From the NCBI GenBank assembly GCA_038329965.1, contig JBBQNN010000078.1, positions 1-18,669 of the forward strand: 18,669 nt of DNA, given 5' to 3'. Each line of letters begins with the position of its first letter. Position 1 is the first letter of the stretch. This stretch comes from QHCA01 sp003244095. GTDB taxonomy: Bacteria; Actinomycetota; Actinomycetes; Mycobacteriales; QHCA01. The position numbers were made by a program, and so were the translations under genes. Shown in pieces: positions 7,207-14,322 of this stretch. The notes under the pieces are model-generated. The model was not told the DNA's origin. It saw only the letters and a list, made by a program, of their open reading frames with translations, and did no database searches.

Positions 7207-8109
7207 ATGGCACCGGACAGAACCGGCGGGCTGGATCTCGGGCAGTTCGGCGTCTACACGTTCGACTTCGAGTTTCAGCCGGCCGTGCACATGCGCGAGT
7301 CGATCCAGGAGCTCGAGACTCAGGGATGGCGGGCGTTCTGGATTCCCGAGCTTCTCGGACGCGAGGCGCTGACGCACGCCGGCTACTTGCTCTCCTGCAC
7401 CGAGCAGATGCACATCGTCAACGGCATCACACAGATCTGGTCCCGCGAGGCCCGGTGGACGTACGGCGCCGGCCTCCTCTTGGCCGACGCTTACCCCGGC
7501 CGACACGTGCTCGGTCTCGGCCTCGGCGACGCGCGTCCCGGGATCAAGCCCATGGCGGCCATGAATGCCTACCTCGACGAGATGGATGCACTGGAGACGC
7601 CCAACCCCACGCCGACGACTCCGATGCGCCGCATCCTGGCCGCGTACGGGCCCAAGATGCTGGCACTGGCTCGCGACCGCGCTGCCGGGGCCACCTGCTA
7701 CCACGTCAACGTGGCGCACACTGCGCAGGCGCGGGAGATCCTCGGACCGGATGCGTTCCTGGGCGTCGAGCACGCAGTCCTGTTCGAGTCCGACCCTGAC
7801 GAGGCCCGCGCGACTGCGCGCGAGCACCTGCAGCCCTACCTGACCCAGGAATACAACGTCGCGAAGTTCCGCCGGCTGGGCTATTCCGAGGAGGAGATTG
7901 CCAACGGCGGCAGCGACCGCATCGTCGACGACCTCGTGTTCTGGGGCGACCGGGACACCATCGTCGAGAAGCTCCAGGGCCATGTGAAGGCCGGCGCCGA
8001 CCATGTCGCCGTGCAGGTGATCGGGATCGAGCCCGGCCTCTCGTCGATGTCTCACTGGCATGCCCTCGGTGAGGCACTGCTGCCCCAGCGATCGCGGGTG
8101 ATCCGGTAG
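7207..8109 (+). CDS. Luciferase-like monooxygenase family, probable F420-dependent oxidoreductase
   Basis: The 300-residue TIM-barrel protein resembles the MSMEG_4141-type F420 oxidoreductase subgroup. Visible features are the first strand LGQFGVYTF, FWIPELLGREALT (about 43-55), the Gly-rich HVLGLGLGD (about 99-107) followed by the YLDEMDAL helix, ILAAYGPKMLALA (about 143-155), and a C-terminal GADHVAVQVIG strand (about 262-272). Members use reduced F420 (sometimes FMN) to reduce or oxidise small molecules; the substrate is not predictable. ATG 7207 follows GGAGGA with a 6- to 7-nt gap. It lies downstream of the arginase-fold gene in the same direction. Its last 58 bp overlap the 3' end of the convergent acetyltransferase gene. 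Confidence 0.88.
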   Translation: MAPDRTGGLDLGQFGVYTFDFEFQPAVHMRESIQELETQGWRAFWIPELLGREALTHAGYLLSCTEQMHIVNGITQIWSREARWTYGAGLLLADAYPGRHVLGLGLGDARPGIKPMAAMNAYLDEMDALETPNPTPTTPMRRILAAYGPKMLALARDRAAGATCYHVNVAHTAQAREILGPDAFLGVEHAVLFESDPDEARATAREHLQPYLTQEYNVAKFRRLGYSEEEIANGGSDRIVDDLVFWGDRDTIVEKLQGHVKAGADHVAVQVIGIEPGLSSMSHWHALGEALLPQRSRVIR

Positions 8110-8633
8110 AAAACGTGCGGCCGGACCGGATGACCCTCTGGCACAGAGGGGTGGTCGAAGTCCATCGCCGCCTCGTGGACCATGCCCAGGCGCTCCATCA
8201 CCCTCCATGACGGCCTGTTACCGCGCGCGGTGAAGGACACGATCTCGGACAGCCCGAGCGTGCCGAAGCCGTACCGCAGGGCCGCCGACCCGCCCTCGGT
8301 GGCGAACCCGTTGCCCCAGTGTGCGGCGGCCAGCCGCCAGCCGACCTCGACCACCGGCGTGAACGGAGCCTCGAAGGTGGCCCTTGCCAGGCCGATGAAC
8401 CCGATGAAGGCACCCGTGTCCAGCCGGTCGACCGCCCAGAGGCCATAGCCGAGGTCGGCCCAGCCCTGCTCGATCCGGTCGACGAGGGCGTCGCTGGTCT
8501 CCCGGGTCTGCAGCCCGGTGAAGTGCTCCATCACCTGCGGATCGGCGTTCATCGCCGCGAAGGGCGCGCGGTCGGCCGGCTGCCAGGCCCGCATGAGCAA
8601 CCGGTCGGTGCGCAGCGTGGCAGTGCAGGTCAC
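8052..8633 (-). CDS. GNAT acetyltransferase, RimJ/RimL type
   Basis: The 193-residue protein opens with TLRTDRLLMRAW (6-17), typical of the RimJ/RimL branch. The acetyl-CoA loop region is WRLAAAHWGNGFATEG (99-114), equivalent to the Q/RxxGxG motif, and NRPSWRVMERLGM (139-151) is the classical N-x-x-S-x-R/x-x-E-K/R-x-G segment. It transfers acetyl from acetyl-CoA to an amine; the substrate is unknown (ribosomal protein N-termini, antibiotics or metabolites are all possible in this family). The GTG 8633 start lacks a clear ribosome site. The last ten residues (SSASPRACQ) go beyond the usual end of the family and lie in the 58-bp tail-to-tail overlap with the oxidoreductase gene. Confidence 0.88.
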   Translation of the reverse strand: MTCTATLRTDRLLMRAWQPADRAPFAAMNADPQVMEHFTGLQTRETSDALVDRIEQGWADLGYGLWAVDRLDTGAFIGFIGLARATFEAPFTPVVEVGWRLAAAHWGNGFATEGGSAALRYGFGTLGLSEIVSFTARGNRPSWRVMERLGMVHEAAMDFDHPSVPEGHPVRPHVFYRITRDRWGSSASPRACQ

Positions 8634-8809
8634 CGCACCAGCGTAGGTCGGCGTCGAGCCGGTAGCTCCATCGCGGCCGGTGCCGCGAGCGTCAAGCCGA
8701 CAATCACCCGGCGGGAAAGATTTTCCTGCTTTTCACGGATATCGTGCGTGCATTTTCCGTCCGGGATGAGGTACGGAGAGTGCGGCGACCAACGACCGTT
8801 GAATCGACC

Positions 8810-9013
8810 CTACGTCGTCGTGCCGTGCTCCCATTCTTCGTCCTCGGCGTCGAAGCGCTCGTTGCGCTCGGCGACGGTTTGCAGCGCTCGCTCGGCGTGA
8901 TCGCGCGTGCCGTACGGGCCGAGTCGGTCGCTCCACTGGCAGGCGTTCGTGTCGTCCTCGACGCGGTGGTGCTTCAAGCACCAGAAGTACGTCCGCTCCT
9001 GATCGGCAACCAT
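8810..9013 (-). CDS. Small conserved actinobacterial protein, 67 residues
   Basis: The product is acidic and compact. It contains YFWCLKHHRVE (9-19), a second Cys at 25, RLGPYGT (30-36) and ERNERFDAEDEEWE (49-62). This pattern belongs to a widespread small protein family in actinobacteria; I know of no assigned function. The Cys/His cluster (C-x2-HH, then C) could bind a metal, but that is a guess. The ATG start at 9013 has GGGGA directly upstream and GGAGG farther away. It is divergent from the dehydrogenase pseudogene. The 176 bp on its downstream side (8634-8809) hold no gene I can support, apart from a relatively AT-rich patch near 8720-8760. Confidence 0.8.
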   Translation of the reverse strand: MVADQERTYFWCLKHHRVEDDTNACQWSDRLGPYGTRDHAERALQTVAERNERFDAEDEEWEHGTTT

Positions 9014-9090
9014 TCCCCGAGTGTGCCGCCTCCGCGGTGACTCGGCACCCCGGACAGATGGTCGACAAATGCGGTACGCACAATGTTCGG

Positions 9091-9865
9091 GTGGATGGAT
9101 CCTTCGTCGTCACCGGCGGCGGTCGTGGAGTGGGCCGCGCGATCGTCGAGCGACTGGTCGGCCGGGGGCATGCCGTCGTCGTGGTCGAGCTGGATGGCTC
9201 GATCGTGGACTGGATTTCCACCCACGCTGCGCAGGCCCGGCTCGCGAGCGTCGTGGGCAACGCTTCGGACGTGGCGGTCGCCGACGAGGCGGCCGATCGC
9301 GCGGAGGCGTTCGGGCCGCTGCGCGGCTGGGTCAACAACGCAGCGATCTTCCGCGACGCCCGGCTCGACACCGACGGTGCACCGGCGGTGCTCGACATCG
9401 TCAACCTCAACCTCGCGCCAGTCGTGGTCGGCTGTGCGACCGCCGTGCAACGCTTCCGGGCGGCCGGCACCGGCGGCTCGATCGTGAACGTCTCGAGTCA
9501 TCAGGCCCAGCGCGCCGTACGCGGCGCACTGCCGTACGCCACGGCGAAGGCGGCGATCGAGGGACTCACCCGAGCCGCCGCCGTCGACCACGGCGGCATC
9601 GGGGTGCGGGTCAACGGGGTCGCCCTCGGGTCGATCGACACCGAGCGGTACCAGTCCCTGCTACAGGCGCAAGGCCCGCAGGCCGCCGCCCGGACGCAAG
9701 AGCAGATGGCGGGGCCTGCACCCTCTCGGCCGGGCCGGCCGCGCCGGCGAGGTCGCCGACACCGTCGCCTATCTATTGTCTGATGCCGCCAGTTTCGTGA
9801 CCGGGGTCGTGCTGCCCGTCGACGGGGGACGAGCGGCGCGCGGGTCGGACCCGGAAGAACGCTGA
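9091..9865 (+). pseudogene. Short-chain dehydrogenase/reductase interrupted by a single-base frameshift
   Basis: Reading from GTG 9091, the nucleotide-binding TGGGRGVG (8-15), NNAA (82-85), the catalytic Ser136 (VNVSSH) and YATAK (149-153, Tyr149/Lys153) are all intact. After MAG (near 9706-9714) the frame runs into Arg/Pro-rich nonsense and stops at 9783. In the +1 frame the missing SDR C-terminus continues as LGRAGRAGEVADTVAYLLSD and VTGVVLPVDGG, ending at TGA 9863-9865. Removing one G from the run GGGG (9711-9714) restores MAGLHPLGRAGR and a normal 257-residue protein. It is either a recent inactivation or a homopolymer sequencing error. ATG 9058 and GTG 9037 are alternative starts; none has a clear ribosome site. 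Confidence 0.85.
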
Positions 9866-9891
9866 GTCCCCTCCGTTGCGGCGCCAGATCC

Positions 9892-9920
9892 TTGCCCGTC
9901 GCGATGTTATGAGTTAATCT
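9892..9920 (+). promoter_or_regulatory. Sigma-A-type promoter of the SRPBCC-marR operon
   Basis: TTGCCC (9892-9897) and TAATCT (9915-9920) are separated by exactly 17 bp and lie about 31 bp before ATG 9951, giving a leader of about 24 nt. The match is 4/6 at -35, and the -10 fits TAnnnT. A MarR operator would be expected to overlap this region, but no clean palindrome is visible. Confidence 0.55.
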
Positions 9921-9950
9921 TTGCGCAGACCATCTGTGGACGGAGTAAAG

Positions 9951-10388
9951 ATGTGGAGCACGGAGTACACGCTGGCCACCGATGCCACCCCGGAAGCACT
10001 CTGGCGGCTGCTCAGTGACGTCGACGGCTGGGGCGCCTGGAACGCCGGGATCGAGACGATCGCTCTCGACGGCCCGCTGGCCGTCGGCACCACGTTCAAG
10101 ATGAAGCCACCGGGCGAGGACGAGCTGACCAGTACGGTCGCCGAGTTGGAGCCGAACATGGTGCTCACCGACGTGACCGACACGGGTGACCTGCTGATTC
10201 GCGTCGCGCACCGGCTCCAGCCGTCGGTCGGTGGCGGGACATCGATCACCTATCGCATCGAGGTCAGCGGACCTGCGGCGGACGCCGTCGGAGAAGAGGT
10301 CGGCATGGCGATCTCAGCGGACTTCACCGAGGTCATGGCAGCCCTGGCGGCAGCCGCGCGGGCGACGGGGTCGACATCGCCGCGGTAG
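9951..10388 (+). CDS. SRPBCC (START/polyketide-cyclase-like) family protein
   Basis: This 145-residue protein has the SRPBCC pattern: TEYTLATDATPEALWRLLSD (4-23), VDGWGAWNAGIETI (24-37), then strands through FKMKPPG and TYRIEVSG, and a long C-terminal helix (about 115-140). The fold makes a hydrophobic ligand pocket. Members include lipid carriers, aromatase/cyclases and many uncharacterised small-ligand binders. ATG 9951 follows GGAG (9942-9945), and a promoter sits just upstream. The marR gene begins 10 bp after the stop, so the pair is an operon and the ligand or product of this protein may be what the regulator senses; that is inference. Confidence 0.87.
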   Translation: MWSTEYTLATDATPEALWRLLSDVDGWGAWNAGIETIALDGPLAVGTTFKMKPPGEDELTSTVAELEPNMVLTDVTDTGDLLIRVAHRLQPSVGGGTSITYRIEVSGPAADAVGEEVGMAISADFTEVMAALAAAARATGSTSPR

Positions 10389-10398
10389 CTTCCGCCTG

Positions 10399-10827
10399 AT
10401 GACCGAGCATCCGGACGAGAGCCCAGGGTTCCTGCTGTGGCACGTCACGCTGCGCTGGCAGCGCGACGTCGCCGCAGCCCTCAAGCCGCTGGGGCTGACC
10501 CACGTTCAGTTCGTCCTGCTGGCGAGCACCTGGTGGCTCAACGAGCACGGCCGGCAGCCGAGCCAGGCCGCCCTCGCTGCCCACGCCGGCACGGACGTGA
10601 AGATGACGTCGCAAGTCATCAGGACTCTCGAGCAGAAGGGGTTCGTCACCCGCGAGGTCGACGTGGCGGACACGCGGGCCCGCCGGCTCGTCGTCACCGG
10701 CGCGGGGGCCGTCCTGGCGCCGCGGGCCATCGAGGCCGTGGAAGCGGTCGATCGCGCGCTGTTGGAACCATTGACGAAGTCCGGAATGCGCGCTTTCACA
10801 GCCGGGCTGCGCCGCCTCCGCGGCTGA
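10399..10827 (+). CDS. MarR-family transcriptional regulator
   Basis: The 142-residue winged-helix protein has a dimerisation helix (about 10-30), a recognition region through QAALAAHAGTDVKMTSQVIR (about 56-75), LEQKGFVTREVD (77-88) and the wing with D-x-R-A-R-R-L (about 91-98). C-terminal dimer helices run to the end. It should bind a palindromic operator as a dimer and release it on binding an aromatic or phenolic ligand, usually autoregulating its own operon. The ATG lies 10 bp past the SRPBCC stop with no good ribosome site, suggesting translational coupling. Confidence 0.92.
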   Translation: MTEHPDESPGFLLWHVTLRWQRDVAAALKPLGLTHVQFVLLASTWWLNEHGRQPSQAALAAHAGTDVKMTSQVIRTLEQKGFVTREVDVADTRARRLVVTGAGAVLAPRAIEAVEAVDRALLEPLTKSGMRAFTAGLRRLRG

Positions 10828-10913
10828 CCCCTCTCGGGGCCAGTCCCCCGTTTGGCCGCGGCGAGCCTCGACCAAGGCGCATGGTTGGTCTGACGGGGGT
10901 GTTGCCTGCGATG

Positions 10914-11140
10914 CCGAGGTGGCGGTCGTGGCGGACGCCAGGGGGCGGTTCTTCCAACTGACCAACACCCGGTCAACGCCAGTGGTCGTCTACGGCTACG
11001 TGCAGGATCCGTACCTGAGAGTCGGCCCGGGCGGGGTCTTCGGCCAAGCGGCAGCTCCGATCTGGTGGTGGCTGCTGACTTCATCGCACTGGCGGTCCTG
11101 GCCGCGCTGGGCATCGGCTGGGGTCGCCACCGCAGGACGG
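10914..11140 (+). pseudogene. Eroded remnant of an actinobacterial membrane-protein gene (EPYLRxGPxGV family)
   Basis: One frame (from 10914) encodes RFFQLTNTRSTPVVVYGY and DPYLRVGPGGVF. This closely matches the middle of a common actinobacterial secreted/membrane family whose core reads 'vpGYsGEPYLRIGPDGVw'. The expected following section (a SPATYLN segment and the HDHRTHWM segment) is missing. After a frame change, 11079-11126 encodes a hydrophobic IALAVLAALGIG-type helix followed by basic residues, like the family's C-terminal membrane anchor. There is no start, no signal peptide and no single frame through it. The rest of 10828-11330 shows nothing else convincing apart from promoter-like sequence near 11217-11256. 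Confidence 0.5.
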
Positions 11141-11216
11141 ACCCCGATCCTTGCGCCGTGTCAGGCGCCGCTGGCGGCGGTGGGGGGCACCGTAGTCGCG
11201 ACCCGTTCTGAGGCAC

Positions 11217-11254
11217 TGACGCTTCAACTACTATATGTGATACTGAGTTAACTT
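11217..11254 (+). promoter_or_regulatory. Possible promoter of the GGDEF-EAL gene
   Basis: CTGACG (11217-11222) and GATACT (11239-11244) are 16 bp apart, in the only AT-rich patch of the upstream region. An overlapping TAACTT (11249-11254) resembles the -10 of the SRPBCC operon. Either would leave a leader of about 70-80 nt before ATG 11331. Weak matches. Confidence 0.3.
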
Positions 11255-11330
11255 TGTGTGACCCGGCCTCCACCGTTGCGGACTTCGTAACCGGTCGACA
11301 CCGCCGGTGTCAGAAGCGCTAGGAGGTCGG

Positions 11331-14123
11331 ATGGCCAGTGCTGAGCCAGCTGCTCCGGATCCCTTGACCGACGCATCGGATGTGGCTCGAGCCAACGACT
11401 CCACCCCCGGGGCGATCAACCACGTCGCACTCTCGACGGCCGACGCCGCGCTGATTGCCTCAGGGGCGGCAGAGGCGGCGGCAGAGGCGGCGGCCGGCAC
11501 CCGGACGGCGGCCTTCGGCGCGGCGCGGGCGGCCGGCGTGGTCGCCATCCGGGCCAGGACTGCCAGGGCTTCCGCCGTGGCCGCAGCCGCCTCGGCTACG
11601 GCGGAGATCGCGGCACGGGCCGCCGCCGCGGTGCAGGCCGAGGCCATGGCGGCTGCCCTGGAGGCGGCAGCATCTGCGGTGGCGGCATTGGAGATCGTCG
11701 CGGCTGAGCTGCCTGCCGACAGCGATCAAGACGCCGCGGACGTGCGTGCCGCGGCGGTGGCGGCCACCGTGGCGGAGGCCGTCGTGATGCATGCGCGGGC
11801 GACGGCTGAGGCCGCGACCATCGTGGCGGCGGCGGTGGCGGCGGCCGCCGAGACCGCGGCGCTAGCCGCAAACGCCGCCGCAGCCGCCGTGGAAGGCGAA
11901 GCCGTGGCTGCTGCCCTTACCGGCGAAGCCGTTGCTGCTTCGACCGCCGACACGGCCACAGCAGCCGGCGCAGCCGCAGTGTCTACCGAGCGAGTGACCG
12001 ATATCGTCGTTCGGCTGAAAGTGGTCGCGGCCTTGCGGGACAGCGAGAATCGATTCCGCGTCACCTTCGAGCATGCTTCGGTCGGGATGATGCTGGTTTC
12101 ACTGAACTGCGCCGACCTGGGGCGCGTGCTGCGCGTGAATCCGGCCATGTGCGACCTCTCGGGCCGAACGGACGTCGAGTTGCTCGGACTCACCACTGAC
12201 GTGTTGGTACACAGCGAAGAAAGGGCGACCCAGGAAGCACGGTTGGCCAGCCTGTCGGCAGGTGAGACGAGCAACTATCAGGCGGTGTCCCGGTGGAAGC
12301 ATGCCGATGGCCGCGATGTCTGGGTACGGGTGAGTCTCTACGCGGTTCGCGAGGACGAGGCGGCGCCGGAATACGCGGTCGGTCAAGTGGAGGACATCAC
12401 CGAGGATCGCCGCGCGGAGGCGGCGCTGCGAGTACGGGAAGAGCGGTTCCGACTGGCGTTCGACAACGCGGGCACTGGGATGATGTTTCTCGACGTCGAG
12501 GGTCGCCTACAGAAGGCGAACCAAGCGATGTTCCTGCTCCTGGGGTTCGCCGAGCGAGACCTGCTTGGCCGGTTCCTCAACCACCTGGTGAGCGAGGGAG
12601 AGGGTGCCAGCATCCGAGCCGGTATAGCCGATCTCGTCGCCGGGGAAGTCACTGTCTACCAAGCCGAACACAGCTTCCCGCACGCCGACGGCCATCTCGT
12701 CTGGGGTCTGCTGAGCGGATCGGTCGTGCAGGACGAGGACGGTCGCCCACACGATCTCGTCCTTCAGGTCGAGGACGTCACCGCCCGCAAGCAGGCAGAG
12801 ATCCAGCTGGCGCACCAAGCGCTGCACGACGACCTGACCGGTCTCCCCAACCGCATCTTGCTCACCGACCATCTCAGTCACGCCTGTAGCCGCGCCGAGC
12901 GCGCCGGAAAGCATGTCGCCGTCCTGTTCCTCGACATCGACGACTTCAAGGAGATCAACGACACCCTGGGCCATGTCGCCGGCGACCACGTCCTCACTCT
13001 GGTCGCTGAACGACTCAGCGGCTGCCTGAGGGAAGCCGATACCGCAGCCCGCCTCGGCGGAGACGAGTTCGTGGTCGTCTGCGAAGACCTGACGGATTCG
13101 GCCGAAGCCGTGCTCGTTGCGGAGCGTGTCGAGCGGGCTTTGGCCGTCCCGGTGACCGTCGGTGGCAATCAGATCGAGGTCGGTGTCAGCATCGGAATCG
13201 CTTCAGCGGGTGGTGGCGCTCAGCCCGAGGACCTGCTCCGCTGCGCTGACACGGCGATGTACCAGGCCAAGTCCAATGGGAAGGGCCGGTACGAAGTCTT
13301 CGATCCGGCCATGCGCGTCGGCGCTCTGCGGCAGCTGACACTCGCCAGAGACCTGTCGTTCGCCATCATCCGTGACGAGTTGCGCCTGCACTATCAGCCA
13401 ACGTACGACCTGCGCAGCGGAGCGGTCGTCGGCGTGGAGGCCCTGCTCCGCTGGCAGCACCCCGCTCGGGGCCTGTTGACGCCCGCTGAGTTCCTGGACG
13501 TGGCCGAGGGCCGGCGCCTGATGATCCCCATCGGCGACTGGGTCGTACGCACGGCGAGCGTACAGGCGACAATCTGGCAGCAGGCGTTCGGAGACCTGGC
13601 ACCGGACATGTGGGTGAACATTTCGAGCCAACAACTCGGCAAGCAGCACCTGACCGCCGTCGTTGAGCAGACCCTCGCCGAAACCGGACTCACGCCAGGA
13701 AAGCTGGGGCTGGAAGTCACCGAACGTCAGCTCATCGGGGGCGGTGAGGCAGTACGGTCCGACCTGCTCGCACTGCAAGACCTCGGCCTGCGTCTAGCCA
13801 TCGACGACTTCGGCACCGGCTTCAACAGCCTGGAGTACCTTCGCCGCTTCCGGTTCGACGAGATCAAGATAGATCGGTCCTTCATCAGTGGCCTGGGCCG
13901 CGACCGCACCGACACGGCCGTCACTGCCTCCGTGATCGCACTCGGTGGATCGCTGGACCTCGTCGTCGTCGCCGAAGGGGTCGAAACCCGCGACCAGTAC
14001 GAGAGTCTGCGAGCCCTCGGCTGCGATCTTGCTCAGGGCTATCTGCTACAACGCCCGGGCCCACCAGAGGTTATCGACCTGGTCCTGGCTACAGCGGCGA
14101 AGTTGCCAACCCCCATTGCGTAG
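11331..14123 (+). CDS. PAS-PAS-GGDEF-EAL cyclic-di-GMP enzyme with Ala-rich N-terminus
   Basis: This 930-residue protein has no membrane helix. Residues about 38-220 are roughly half Ala in long helical runs with scattered Glu/Arg. Two PAS domains follow (about 236-360 and 368-485). The GGDEF domain is at about 495-660, with intact GGDEF (576-580) and inhibitory-site RxxD (567-570, READ). The EAL domain is at about 668-920, with EAL (703-705), Asn763, ExTE (795-798), DDFGTG (825-830), KIDR (846-849), EGVE (882-885) and QGYLL (902-906). Both synthase and phosphodiesterase motifs are complete, so it may make and degrade c-di-GMP under PAS control. ATG 11331 follows AGGAGG (11321-11326). It converges on the HPt/kinase operon. 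Confidence 0.95.
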   Translation: MASAEPAAPDPLTDASDVARANDSTPGAINHVALSTADAALIASGAAEAAAEAAAGTRTAAFGAARAAGVVAIRARTARASAVAAAASATAEIAARAAAAVQAEAMAAALEAAASAVAALEIVAAELPADSDQDAADVRAAAVAATVAEAVVMHARATAEAATIVAAAVAAAAETAALAANAAAAAVEGEAVAAALTGEAVAASTADTATAAGAAAVSTERVTDIVVRLKVVAALRDSENRFRVTFEHASVGMMLVSLNCADLGRVLRVNPAMCDLSGRTDVELLGLTTDVLVHSEERATQEARLASLSAGETSNYQAVSRWKHADGRDVWVRVSLYAVREDEAAPEYAVGQVEDITEDRRAEAALRVREERFRLAFDNAGTGMMFLDVEGRLQKANQAMFLLLGFAERDLLGRFLNHLVSEGEGASIRAGIADLVAGEVTVYQAEHSFPHADGHLVWGLLSGSVVQDEDGRPHDLVLQVEDVTARKQAEIQLAHQALHDDLTGLPNRILLTDHLSHACSRAERAGKHVAVLFLDIDDFKEINDTLGHVAGDHVLTLVAERLSGCLREADTAARLGGDEFVVVCEDLTDSAEAVLVAERVERALAVPVTVGGNQIEVGVSIGIASAGGGAQPEDLLRCADTAMYQAKSNGKGRYEVFDPAMRVGALRQLTLARDLSFAIIRDELRLHYQPTYDLRSGAVVGVEALLRWQHPARGLLTPAEFLDVAEGRRLMIPIGDWVVRTASVQATIWQQAFGDLAPDMWVNISSQQLGKQHLTAVVEQTLAETGLTPGKLGLEVTERQLIGGGEAVRSDLLALQDLGLRLAIDDFGTGFNSLEYLRRFRFDEIKIDRSFISGLGRDRTDTAVTASVIALGGSLDLVVVAEGVETRDQYESLRALGCDLAQGYLLQRPGPPEVIDLVLATAAKLPTPIA

Positions 14124-14141
14124 ACAGTGGCCTCGCACCCC

Positions 14142-14161
14142 GTCCGGCGATCAGGCCGGGC
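14142..14161 (+). terminator. Possible terminator after the GGDEF-EAL gene
   Basis: A 7-bp stem (GTCCGGC at 14142-14148 with GCCGGGC at 14155-14161, one G-U pair) with loop GATCAG sits 18 bp past the stop. No U-tract follows. Confidence 0.35.
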
Positions 14162-14319
14162 TGCCGTTGATGTGGAACGTGACTGTCTTGATGCTGCTCG
14201 CCTCACAGGACGAGCGGGCCGGCCGCGGGGGAGGGCACGTTCGGCTGCTGGACCTGACGGTAGATCAACTGCGTGGTGAAGCACTGGGTCTGTCCCCAGT
14301 GGGTCGGCGCGTAACCGGT
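14151..14319 (-). pseudogene. Possible remnant of a protein-coding 3' end
   Basis: Immediately downstream of the HPt stop, on the same strand, one frame from 14319 reads TGYAPTHWGQTQCFTTQLIY and then PNVPSPAAGPLVL before a stop. Shifting by one base gives ASSIKTVTFHINGSPA and a stop at 14151-14153. Both stretches look protein-like and lack a start. I cannot name a family with confidence: the THWGQT string recalls the THW loop of PRMT-type methyltransferases, but the flanking sequence fits poorly. If real, it is a frameshifted gene tail left between the two signalling genes. Confidence 0.25.
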
Positions 14320-14322
14320 GGA

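Noticed and set aside
8733..9470. Minus-strand open frame opposite the dehydrogenase
   Set aside because: Ser/Thr/Arg/Pro-rich antisense shadow of the SDR gene, which shows TGGGRGVG, YATAK and the normal C-terminus on the plus strand.
9866..9950. MarR operator palindrome before the SRPBCC gene
   Set aside because: TTATGAGTTAA near the -10 looked promising, but the arms do not match when reverse-complemented. Only the short TGCGCA is self-complementary.
10829..10840. Terminator hairpin after marR (CCCC-TCTC-GGGG)
   Set aside because: The stem is only 4 bp and cannot be extended, too weak in GC-rich DNA to count as support.
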